Positions 35,842 through 43,727 of a stretch of 64,000 bases of DNA are shown one piece after another (position 1 is the stretch's first letter; every line of letters starts with the position of its first letter). Source of the stretch: Haladaptatus sp. DYF46 (GTDB taxonomy: Archaea; Halobacteriota; Halobacteria; Halobacteriales; Haladaptataceae). Both the position numbers and the translations under genes were made by a program. Below the pieces are notes generated by a model, which worked only from the letters and a program-made list of their open reading frames with translations, had not been told where the DNA came from and searched no databases. The stretch is taken from contig NZ_JAJFAY010000006.1 in assembly GCF_021083305.1 (NCBI RefSeq), forward strand, positions 1 through 64,000, read 5' to 3'.

Positions 35842-36729
35842 TTACGTCGTGAGGGTCGGCACGGGCCGATTCTCGTCTGCCGCCGTTCGCCAAGTGTGCT
35901 TCGGTTGCCATCCGAGAGCTGCTTTCGCTTTTTCCGAACACAAGGCCGACTCCTCGCCACGTATCGAAACGTCGTCCGGGAGGTCGCCGAAGTACTCCTC
36001 GAACGCTTCCGTCGTCGGTCGGCCCAGATAGTTGTCGTCGGCCGCGATAACGAACGGCTCGTGGCCCGACAGATCCGCGTCCAACGACTGGGAAACCGCG
36101 GTTGCGACGTCGCGTCCGTCCACGTACGACCAAAAGTTACCGACGCCGTTTTCCAGCGAGTCTCGACCGTCGAGTACCGAATACCTGCCCGGATATTGGA
36201 CGTTCGAAATCCGAAGACTGGCGATCGGAATGCCGTATCGTCGTGTGACGACGTCCGCGACGTCCTCGCCGACGAGTTTCGACGAACCGTAGGGGTCTTC
36301 CGGTCGTAGAGGATGACCTTCGTCGATGGGAAGGTATTCGGGGAGCGCCGGGTTTTCCGCGAACGGAAATCCGTACGCACTCTCGCTCGACGCCCACGTC
36401 ACGGGAAGACCCTCCCTCCCCGCTGCGGTGAGAACGTTGTAGGTACTCATTACGTTGTTCTCGAATACCTGCGTTCCGGGGTGAACTTCCGGGTTCGGAA
36501 TCGCGGCGAGGTGTACGACAGCGTCCGGATCGGCTTCCCGGACCAACTCCTCGAACGCACCCTGCGTGGTCAAATCGCAGGATTTGAGCTCCACACGGTC
36601 TCGCGCTCTCACTCCCGACCCCGGATGGGTCGTATCGATGCCGACGACCGAATATCCCTCTTCTGCCAGCATATCGACGGTCCAGCGGCCTAACCGACCG
36701 AAACTACCGGTTACTACTACTGTATTCAT
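35842..36729 (-). CDS. NAD-dependent epimerase/dehydratase family protein
   Basis: A 295-residue extended SDR. VVTGSFGRLGRW is the NAD loop, VHLAAIPNPEVHPG and the Ser of SSESAYGFPF the active site, and PYGSSKLVGED holds Tyr and Lys. It is shorter than nucleotide-sugar epimerases and akin to uronate-dehydrogenase-like SDRs, hence oxidation of a free sugar or uronate is plausible. ATG 36729 (MNTVVVTG) is chosen because upstream residues look non-coding. Located between a GH4 gene and a CBM9-like gene on the same strand. Confidence 0.8.
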   Translation of the reverse strand: MNTVVVTGSFGRLGRWTVDMLAEEGYSVVGIDTTHPGSGVRARDRVELKSCDLTTQGAFEELVREADPDAVVHLAAIPNPEVHPGTQVFENNVMSTYNVLTAAGREGLPVTWASSESAYGFPFAENPALPEYLPIDEGHPLRPEDPYGSSKLVGEDVADVVTRRYGIPIASLRISNVQYPGRYSVLDGRDSLENGVGNFWSYVDGRDVATAVSQSLDADLSGHEPFVIAADDNYLGRPTTEAFEEYFGDLPDDVSIRGEESALCSEKAKAALGWQPKHTWRTAADENRPVPTLTT

Positions 36730-36942
36730 TGGCTGTTCTCGTGGTAGGTTCGTTGACGGTATATTTAAAATTTCGTTCGAGCGGCATCGGTGAAAGGTTT
36801 TTGCGAAGTGAGCTTCGAATCGGAGAGGAGTGTGAAACCGATGTTCGAACGGGCCGTTCCCGAACGATATCACTGGAGTACACCCTCGAAACGAGGGGTT
36901 GTGAATAAACAATGGTCGGTTCGACGATCGACAACATCGGTA

Positions 36943-38397
36943 TCAACGAACCGCCGATGCGTTCTCGAAGTCCCAGTGGTCTTCCAGATAGGGTCGAACT
37001 GCGTTGACCAAGTCGTCGAACATCGCCCGTGCTTCCGTCATGGGGATGGAGACGAGCGGGTCGTTGAGGAACGCTCGAAACGCGAGGTCGAGATCGCCCG
37101 AAAAACCCGCTTCGATGAGCGTCTCCTGGTTTTCGACGTGTGTACTGACGAGGTTGTGTACCTGTGCGGGAAGTTCACCCGAAGCCAGCGGCGTCACGCT
37201 GTCGTCGGTGAAGAGCGCGTTCGTCTCGACGACGGCGTTCGACGGGAGGTTCGATACTTGACCGCGGTTCGGCAGATTGAGGTTCGTCTTCAGCGCCTCG
37301 AACCCCAACAGTGCGTGCATGATTTCGACCAGTTCCTCGCCGGAGTCGAAGAACTCGAACTCCTCCTCGCCGTTCATCGGGTCGTGGAACTTCGAAAGTG
37401 CGTCCTCCTGGCGGTCGATCCGATACTCGCTGGGTGTGAGACGGATCCCCCACCGTTGGATCTCCGTTTCGTCGTCGGGGGTAAGAAACCAAGGGACGAA
37501 TTCCGCCAAATGTCGGTCCCCCGCGGCCGGGAACGTTCCGAACCGTTCGTAGAGTTCGTAGGTGACGAGTTCGTTATCGACGAAATAGGATTCGCCGTCC
37601 AAACTACCCGGTTCGAACGAGCGGTCACGAATCTCCTCTTCGAGGTGCCGTTCGATGAGGGGGTGGAGGTCCTCTCCGCGCCAACTCGCTTCGTCGATCC
37701 ACGTGAAATGGTTGATTCCTTTGACGTTCGCGTCGATTTCCTTTCTCGACGGCTGGTCCGTATCACGGTACTTCCCGACGAGTTCCGCCAGATGTTCCTG
37801 GGTATGAAACACCTCGTGACAACAGCCGATAGCGTTGATGTCGGGGAACTCCTCGTACAACGTCCGTACACAGACGGTCATCGGATTCGTGTAGTTTACC
37901 ACCCACGCGTCCGGGCAGTGCTCCCGAACGGCCGCGGCGATGTCCCGATACACCGGGATGGTTCGCATCGCCCGCACGGTTCCACCGGGTCCGACCGTGT
38001 CGCCGACGGACTGATGGATGCCGTATTCGGCGGGGATATCGATTTCGTGGGCCATCGTTTCCGGGGGAGGGTCTTGCGTGGAGAGAATGACGAAATCGGC
38101 ACCGTCGAGCGCCCGGTCTCGCTCCTCGACCGCCTCGTACTCCCAGTCACCCACCGCCCCCTCGCGCTCCTGTACCCAGTTTCCGAACCGCTCGTTTCGT
38201 TTGGCACTGTCGAAAACGCGGTCGTACAACACCACTTTCCCGGATATCGTCGGACACTGTGCGAGGTCGTTGATCAGCGTGTACGCCCATCCCCGACTTC
38301 CCCCACCGACGTAGCCGATTTTTATGTTCTCGACCTGGTCGCTCCGTTTGGAAGCAGTTGCACTACCATCAGTCTTCGAACCTATCTCACTCTCCAT
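36943..38397 (-). CDS. Glycoside hydrolase family 4, alpha-galacturonidase-like
   Basis: A 484-residue paralogue of the GH4 enzyme at 31991 with the same residue numbering: GGGSRGW (31-37), NYTNPMT (168-174), CHEV (193-196) and GINHFTW. Mechanistically these enzymes oxidise C3 with bound NAD, eliminate the glycoside and reduce back. ATG 38397 (MESEIGS) is used in preference to an upstream TTG; an AAAATATATG box lies 30-40 bases before it. Outside the identical 113-base block the two proteins differ throughout, so they may act on different uronides. Divergent from the thermosome gene. Confidence 0.86.
   Translation of the reverse strand: MESEIGSKTDGSATASKRSDQVENIKIGYVGGGSRGWAYTLINDLAQCPTISGKVVLYDRVFDSAKRNERFGNWVQEREGAVGDWEYEAVEERDRALDGADFVILSTQDPPPETMAHEIDIPAEYGIHQSVGDTVGPGGTVRAMRTIPVYRDIAAAVREHCPDAWVVNYTNPMTVCVRTLYEEFPDINAIGCCHEVFHTQEHLAELVGKYRDTDQPSRKEIDANVKGINHFTWIDEASWRGEDLHPLIERHLEEEIRDRSFEPGSLDGESYFVDNELVTYELYERFGTFPAAGDRHLAEFVPWFLTPDDETEIQRWGIRLTPSEYRIDRQEDALSKFHDPMNGEEEFEFFDSGEELVEIMHALLGFEALKTNLNLPNRGQVSNLPSNAVVETNALFTDDSVTPLASGELPAQVHNLVSTHVENQETLIEAGFSGDLDLAFRAFLNDPLVSIPMTEARAMFDDLVNAVRPYLEDHWDFENASAVR
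38075..38187 (-). repeat. 113-base block identical to 32201-32313, arm 2
   Basis: Inverted partner of the block in the other GH4 gene, compared base by base with no difference. At the edges the next base differs on both sides (after CACGCA at one end, before TTCGGA at the other). Inverted arms of this length could also allow inversion of the 5.8 kb between them. Confidence 0.93.
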
Positions 38398-38507
38398 AAC
38401 TACGTCACCCAATCTCCCGAAGAAACATATATTTTATGAATACGGAAGTTTAGGAAGAAGGACGATATCGGAATCGGTTCGTTCTGGTATTTCGGGGTCA
38501 CAGAACG

Positions 38508-38517
38508 TATTTAAGGA
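38508..38517 (+). promoter_or_regulatory. TATA box of the thermosome gene
   Basis: GTATTTAAGG about 28 bases before ATG 38540, fitting a leaderless transcript. Confidence 0.55.
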
Positions 38518-38539
38518 TGTCCACGCAAATAGGTATCAC

Positions 38540-40105
38540 ATGGCTCAAGCCACCACGGACGGGAGGAGATGGTGGGACTCCAACGGCGAAGAAGAACGAA
38601 CGGTACAGTTCCACAACGCTAGAGCGGCCCGAGCGGTCGCAGGGGCAGTCAGATCGACGCTCGGGCCGAACGGGATGGACAAGATGGTCATCGACGAGAA
38701 CGGTGACGTGACGATCACCAACGACGGTGCGACCGTCCTGGAGAGGATGTCGTTCGACGATCCATTCGGAACGATGGTTGCACACGTAGGGTTTGCACAG
38801 AAGTCGGAGGTAGGGGACGGAACGACGACCGCGATAATCATCGCGGGAGAACTGATACGGGAAGTACGGACGCTCCTCTCCGAGGGAGTCCATCCGACAT
38901 CGATAGTCTCCGGATTTCGCGCCGCGAGTTCCCTCGCGTGCGATCAGTTGGAGACCATGGCGAGGGGCGTAGCGAACGAGGACGACCCCCTGTTCGAGCA
39001 GGCGATAGCGAGTACCCTCGCCGGAACCGTCTCCCATGCGGAGGGGAGAGCGATAGCGGAACTGCTCGTCGATGCCTTTCGACAGGTCGGCGACCGAAAA
39101 GGCGGGGACCACACCGAGCGAATCGCCGTCGTTCGTCGCCCCGGCCGACGGGTCGGGGAATCCGAGCTACGTTCCGGCGCGGTTATAGAGAAGTCACCGA
39201 TCGTCGAGGACGTACCCGTCGAACTCGACGATGCCTCCGTACTTCTCGTAAAGGCACCGCTCGAAGTTGGTGACTCGGAAAGCGACTTCATCGCCGACGT
39301 GAGCGACCCGAATCGGTATCGACGGTTCGTCCAGCGGGATTCGCGCGTCCGCCGTCGGATAGTAGACGGTATCGTCGAGGCCGGAGTCGACGTCGTGTTT
39401 TGTCAGAAACGCGTCGACGACGAAATAGCGGGGCGTCTGGCCGAGGAGGGCGTTCCGATAACGAGGTTCACTCCCAAACCGGACATGGAGTTTTTGGCAC
39501 GGTTGCTCGACGTACCGATCGTTTCCGACCCGAGTGTGAAGATACGAAACGAGGTCGGGCGAGCGGACGTTCTCTATACCGGGGACGAAAACACCTTCTA
39601 CATCGATCGAACGGCTGCGGCCGCCGTGACGCTGGTCCTCCGGGGGACGACGAAGACCGTCTCGGACGAACTCGAACGTGCCGTCACCGATGCGATCGGC
39701 CTCGGTGTCCGATTGCTCTCCGATGGGCAAGTCGTTCCGGGTGCCGGTGCGATAGAGATGGAACTCGCGAAAAGCGTTCGGAACAGTGCGGTACAACGGA
39801 GCGGCCGCGAGCAACTGGCGATGGAGGCTTTCGCGGACGCGTTGGAAAAGATCCCATACGTCCTCGCGAAAAATGCGGGATGCGACTCGTTACGGGCCCT
39901 GACCGAGCTACGTGCCGCCCACGACGGCGGCGAGAGGGATGCTGGGATAAACGTCCGTTCCGGGGAGTCGACCGACGCGTACGCGTCCGAAATCGTCGAT
40001 GTTGCGGCGGTAAAACGGAACGCGATCATCAGCGCCACGGAAGCCGCGAATCTCGTTCTGAAGGTGGACGGTGTACTGCCGGCAACGGAACTGTCGAAGG
40101 ACTAA
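38540..40105 (+). CDS. Divergent thermosome (group II chaperonin) subunit
   Basis: A 521-residue chaperonin subunit; complete thermosome subunits are about 550. ATP-site motifs are kept: LGPNGMDKMV and GDVTITNDGATVL (about 44-71), EVGDGTTT with the hydrolytic Asp (near 93), and the C-terminal half has REQLAMEAFADALEKIP. The usual GGGA motif reads PGAGAIEMELA. The apical domain is shortened and the C-terminus lacks the Gly/Met-rich tail. It stands alone between sugar genes rather than with housekeeping genes, so it may be an accessory subunit or serve local enzymes. ATG 38540 follows a TATA box. Confidence 0.88.
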   Translation: MAQATTDGRRWWDSNGEEERTVQFHNARAARAVAGAVRSTLGPNGMDKMVIDENGDVTITNDGATVLERMSFDDPFGTMVAHVGFAQKSEVGDGTTTAIIIAGELIREVRTLLSEGVHPTSIVSGFRAASSLACDQLETMARGVANEDDPLFEQAIASTLAGTVSHAEGRAIAELLVDAFRQVGDRKGGDHTERIAVVRRPGRRVGESELRSGAVIEKSPIVEDVPVELDDASVLLVKAPLEVGDSESDFIADVSDPNRYRRFVQRDSRVRRRIVDGIVEAGVDVVFCQKRVDDEIAGRLAEEGVPITRFTPKPDMEFLARLLDVPIVSDPSVKIRNEVGRADVLYTGDENTFYIDRTAAAAVTLVLRGTTKTVSDELERAVTDAIGLGVRLLSDGQVVPGAGAIEMELAKSVRNSAVQRSGREQLAMEAFADALEKIPYVLAKNAGCDSLRALTELRAAHDGGERDAGINVRSGESTDAYASEIVDVAAVKRNAIISATEAANLVLKVDGVLPATELSKD

Positions 40106-40159
40106 CGCACACGAGGCCGTTCGTTTCCGGTCACGGAAGGACCATTCGTCGGAGGGGTC

Positions 40160-41305
40160 TCAATCCCCGTGGGAGGACAGTTGTTTCGGGAACGATTCGT
40201 CCGTCGGCAAACTTCGGTTACAAAGCGTGTCGCCCGTTTCGCCGCTGAAGAGATGGATCTTCTCTTCGGGAAGCACCAGCGTGACATCGGTGTCCTGTTC
40301 TACGTATCGTTCGCCGGGTATCTTCACCGTCAACTCGATACCCTCGACGTCGGCGTGCATGTAGTTGATGTCTCCGAGCGGTTCGACGACGTTGACGTTC
40401 GCACGGATCGTATGATCGCCCGGACCATCGGCGAGTTCGATATCCTCCGGACGAATGCCGAGCGTGACGTGGCCCTCTCCACGTACCGCGTCGAGACGAG
40501 TGCCGGAAAGGGGATATCTGACCCTGTCACTCACGAGGTCCCCGTCGTCGACTTCCATCTCGAAGAAGTTCATCGCCGGTTCGCCGATGAAACCCGCGAC
40601 GAACTGGTTTTGTGGCGTGTAATAACATTCCAGCGGGGTTCCGACTTGTTGAAGCGTCCCACCATCGAGGATTGCGATTTTGTCCCCCATCGTCATCGCC
40701 TCCGTCTGGTCGTGCGTGACGTAGACGGTGGTGATGTTCAGGTTCTCCTGCAGTTCCTGAATCTCGGTACGCATGTGTGCCCGGAGTTTGGCGTCGAGGT
40801 TCGAGAGCGGTTCGTCCAACAGGAACACGTGGGGTTCACGAACGATAGCACGACCGAGGGCCACCCGTTGTTGCTGCCCCCCGGAGAGTTCCTTCGGTTT
40901 ATCCCCCAGCAGGTCGTCGATGCCCATCATCTCCGAGACGCGCTCGACGCGGTCCGAGACTTCCTCATCCGACAGGTCCGTGGTCATTTTGAGCCCGAAA
41001 CTCATGTTTTCACGCGCGGACATGTGCGGATAGAGCGCGTAGTTCTGAAACACCATCGCGATGTCCCGGTTTTTCGGCTTCTCGTCGTTGACGACCGTTC
41101 CGTCGATCCGAATCTCACCCTCCGACACCGATTCGAGACCGGCGATGCTCCGAAGCGTCGTGGACTTTCCGCATCCGGACGGGCCGACCAGAACGAGGAA
41201 GTTGCCTTCCTCCAGCGTGATACTGAGGTCATCGACGCCGATGATCGGATCCGCGGACCCCGATTGATAAACCTTCGTGAAGTTTCGTAGCTCTAGATCC
41301 GCCAT
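40160..41305 (-). CDS. Sugar ABC transporter ATPase (MalK/UgpC type)
   Basis: A 381-residue ATPase with Walker A GPSGCGKST near 39, signature LSGGQQQR near 139, Walker [18 protein letters not shown]-loop VTHDQTEAMTM and a C-terminal TOBE region. The frame extends upstream, but ATG 41305 (MADLELRNF) is the family start and lies about 30 bases from a CATATAG box. Divergent from two permease genes, with the binding protein in a third unit: a complete importer split over three transcripts. Confidence 0.92.
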   Translation of the reverse strand: MADLELRNFTKVYQSGSADPIIGVDDLSITLEEGNFLVLVGPSGCGKSTTLRSIAGLESVSEGEIRIDGTVVNDEKPKNRDIAMVFQNYALYPHMSARENMSFGLKMTTDLSDEEVSDRVERVSEMMGIDDLLGDKPKELSGGQQQRVALGRAIVREPHVFLLDEPLSNLDAKLRAHMRTEIQELQENLNITTVYVTHDQTEAMTMGDKIAILDGGTLQQVGTPLECYYTPQNQFVAGFIGEPAMNFFEMEVDDGDLVSDRVRYPLSGTRLDAVRGEGHVTLGIRPEDIELADGPGDHTIRANVNVVEPLGDINYMHADVEGIELTVKIPGERYVEQDTDVTLVLPEEKIHLFSGETGDTLCNRSLPTDESFPKQLSSHGD

Positions 41306-41495
41306 TGCTGAACGGAGTATTTGCGAATTGTTACTATATGTCTTTTTGAAGTATATTGATAAATGTGGTCTCGAACAATATAAGGCGTTTTCCGCGTGGC
41401 AGCTGTAGCGATTGAGAGTCGAATCGGGGAGTACTATCTTATTGTACACACATTCGTGTCGGTTTTTGGCATAAATTTTTATATGGCCGTCGATA

Positions 41496-41506
41496 ATTGT
41501 CACAAT
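41496..41506. promoter_or_regulatory. Small palindrome ATTGT-C-ACAAT before the permease start
   Basis: Perfect 5-base arms two bases before ATG 41509. The related AATTGTTAC occurs at 41326-41334 in the promoter of the divergent ATPase gene, so both promoters may share a regulator. Confidence 0.3.
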
Positions 41507-41508
41507 CG

Positions 41509-42438
41509 ATGTCGACACCTACGGGAGAAGAGTATAGATTTCATCGCGTACGCCGATTCTTCGGCGAGGCCGAGTGGTTCGCACGTGAAACGTGGGTCGG
41601 ATACGGGCTCGTACTACCCGCGACGGTGATGATGCTCGTGATCATCGTGTATCCGACGATACAAGCCCTCTGGATTAGCTTTCACTCTCGTTCGTTCCTG
41701 AATCCCGACAACGTCGAGTGGATCGGATTGGTGAACTATCACGAATTGTTCGCGGACCCGGTGTTCGCGCTCGCACTGAAACAGACGGTACTGCTGACGG
41801 TCGGAGCCGTGGTGTCGATGTATCTCCTCGGACTCGGCCTCGCGCTCTTACTCAAGGAGAATCTGCCCGGGATCGGAAAGCTACGGAGTTTATCCATGGT
41901 CCCGTGGGTAATTCCCCCCGTGGTTATCGTCATCATCTGGACGTGGACGTTTCAGGTCGACTATGGCTTGGCCAATCTACTGATGAAGATGGTCGGTGGG
42001 CCGAACAAATCGTGGTTCGGCGACAAGTCGCTCGCGCTGCCGCTGGTAACGATGTTACGGGTCTGGAAAGACACCCCGTTCGTCGCCATCGCGCTTATGG
42101 CCAGCATGCAGTCGATTCCCGAGGAGTACTACGAAGCGGCGGAAATAGACGGTGCCGGTCGGCTACAGATGTTTCGATACATCACCTTACCGAACATCTC
42201 GTACATTTCGATGATCATGATCGTCATCGAGACCATCGCCGCGTTTAATTCGTTCCAGATGATTTATATCGCGACCGGCGGCGGTCCCGTGAACGCGACG
42301 GAAGTACTCGGCACGTACGTGTATCAACAGGCGTTCCGCGAGTACGCGTTGGGGTACGCGTCGGCCGTCGGCGCCGTGATGCTCGTCTTATTGGCGATGT
42401 TCACGACCGTCTACATCGTACTGGAGGACACGGAATGA
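41509..42438 (+). CDS. Sugar ABC transporter permease (MalF/UgpA type)
   Basis: A 309-residue permease with six helices; EAA loop EEYYEAAEIDGAGRLQMFRY near residue 205 and the typical YIATGGGPVNATEVLGTYVY segment near 255. The frame is open to a TTG at 41497, but ATG 41509 (MSTPTGEE) is preferred, about 28 bases after an ATTTTTATA box (41476-41484). The next permease starts 54 bases after its stop. Confidence 0.9.
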   Translation: MSTPTGEEYRFHRVRRFFGEAEWFARETWVGYGLVLPATVMMLVIIVYPTIQALWISFHSRSFLNPDNVEWIGLVNYHELFADPVFALALKQTVLLTVGAVVSMYLLGLGLALLLKENLPGIGKLRSLSMVPWVIPPVVIVIIWTWTFQVDYGLANLLMKMVGGPNKSWFGDKSLALPLVTMLRVWKDTPFVAIALMASMQSIPEEYYEAAEIDGAGRLQMFRYITLPNISYISMIMIVIETIAAFNSFQMIYIATGGGPVNATEVLGTYVYQQAFREYALGYASAVGAVMLVLLAMFTTVYIVLEDTE

Positions 42439-42492
42439 TGGCTTCGAACGACGACGGCTCCCGAACCACGACCAACGGAAAACAGAACGACA

Positions 42493-43404
42493 ATGGCAAC
42501 AACTAATCGACATACGACGGACGGAAACGAAGGCGTCATCGACCGCTTAGACGCATGGGTCGGCGAAGAGCACAGTCTCAAATACGCGCTCGGTGTGTAC
42601 GCGGCGTTGGCACTGTATTTCATCTGGTTTCTCCTCCCGGTCGTGTGGCTCGCGCTATCGACTATCAAATCGGGTTCGATCATTCAGGCGGACCATCTCA
42701 TCATCATTCCCTCGGCGGAGAACTTCACGCTCGGCAATTACGAGTTGGTACTGTCCGATCCGCAGTTCCAATCGCTGTTAGTCAATTCGATAATCATCGC
42801 GTTCAGTACGACCGCGATAACGCTCGTGTTGGGAATTCTCGGGGCGTACTCGCTGAGCCGATTCACCTACCCGGGGCGGAAGGTACTGCTCGTCGCTTTC
42901 ATGTCGACGAAGATGTTGCCCCCCGCGCTGATCATCATCCCGTTCTTCCTGATGATGTACTCGTTGAGCCTCGTCGACTCCTATCTCGGGATCATCCTCG
43001 CACACTGCGTGCGGGCGCTCCCGTTGGCCATGTGGCTACTGAAAGGATTCTTCGACGAAATACCGAAAGCGCTCGACGAAGCAGCACGGATAGACGGTTG
43101 CTCTCACTTAACCGCCCTCTACCACGTGATCATTCCGCTGGCGCTGCCCGGCATCGCCGTCGCATCGTTTTACACCTTCGTCACGTCGTGGAACGATTTC
43201 CTCTTCGTGTCGGTCCTCTCACAGAGTGGCGGAACGCGAACGCTCCCCTTCGGCCTCTTCCTGTTCCAGAGCGCGAACACCATCAACTGGGGAGCGACGG
43301 TCACAGCAGCAACCGTCACCGCGATTCCGTCGATCGTGTTCTTCGCCCTCGTCCAGAATTACATCGTCGAGGGGCTCGCAAGCGGCGGAATGCACGGTAC
43401 GTAA
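42493..43404 (+). CDS. Sugar ABC transporter permease (MalG/UgpE type)
   Basis: A 303-residue second permease. After a polar N-terminus of about 35 residues, six helices follow; EAA loop KALDEAARIDGCSHLTALYH near residue 190, end VEGLASGGMHGT. The 23-codon frame at 42435-42506 between the two permeases (starting in a TGATG overlap and ending inside this gene's first codons) may be a leader or the out-of-frame remains of a longer N-terminus. Confidence 0.9.
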   Translation: MATTNRHTTDGNEGVIDRLDAWVGEEHSLKYALGVYAALALYFIWFLLPVVWLALSTIKSGSIIQADHLIIIPSAENFTLGNYELVLSDPQFQSLLVNSIIIAFSTTAITLVLGILGAYSLSRFTYPGRKVLLVAFMSTKMLPPALIIIPFFLMMYSLSLVDSYLGIILAHCVRALPLAMWLLKGFFDEIPKALDEAARIDGCSHLTALYHVIIPLALPGIAVASFYTFVTSWNDFLFVSVLSQSGGTRTLPFGLFLFQSANTINWGATVTAATVTAIPSIVFFALVQNYIVEGLASGGMHGT

Positions 43405-43727
43405 CCGCCGATTTCTCGGCAGCGACGGTTTCTCACCTCGCTGCGAACCGAACCACACACTCGTTTCAGCACGACCGAATCGAGAGGAGTAATGGGATTC
43501 GGTAGAGAAACGAGATGGTATTGAAGGCCGTCTTCTCCTCACTTCGATTCGAACACCGACGACGAAACACCCGTCGAGTTGGTGTACGTATATTCTCTCA
43601 CCCCGGAACGAGTAGCGTCGGTGAGAAGAGTGCCGAACGTATCGACGCTGGAAGTGTTACGGAAGGACGACCGATATCAGTGCGGTACTACCGAGTTTGC
43701 GCCGAAATTCTCGAAAAGAGGACGCGT
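43405..43727. other. Intergenic region between converging genes
   Basis: No gene or clear repeat seen in these 323 bases between the permease stop and the stop of the binding protein. Confidence 0.5.

Noticed and set aside
36790..38439. 549-codon plus-strand frame opposite the second GH4 gene
   Set aside because: Shadow of the GH4 gene; its apparent similarity to the frame opposite the first GH4 comes from the 113-base shared block.
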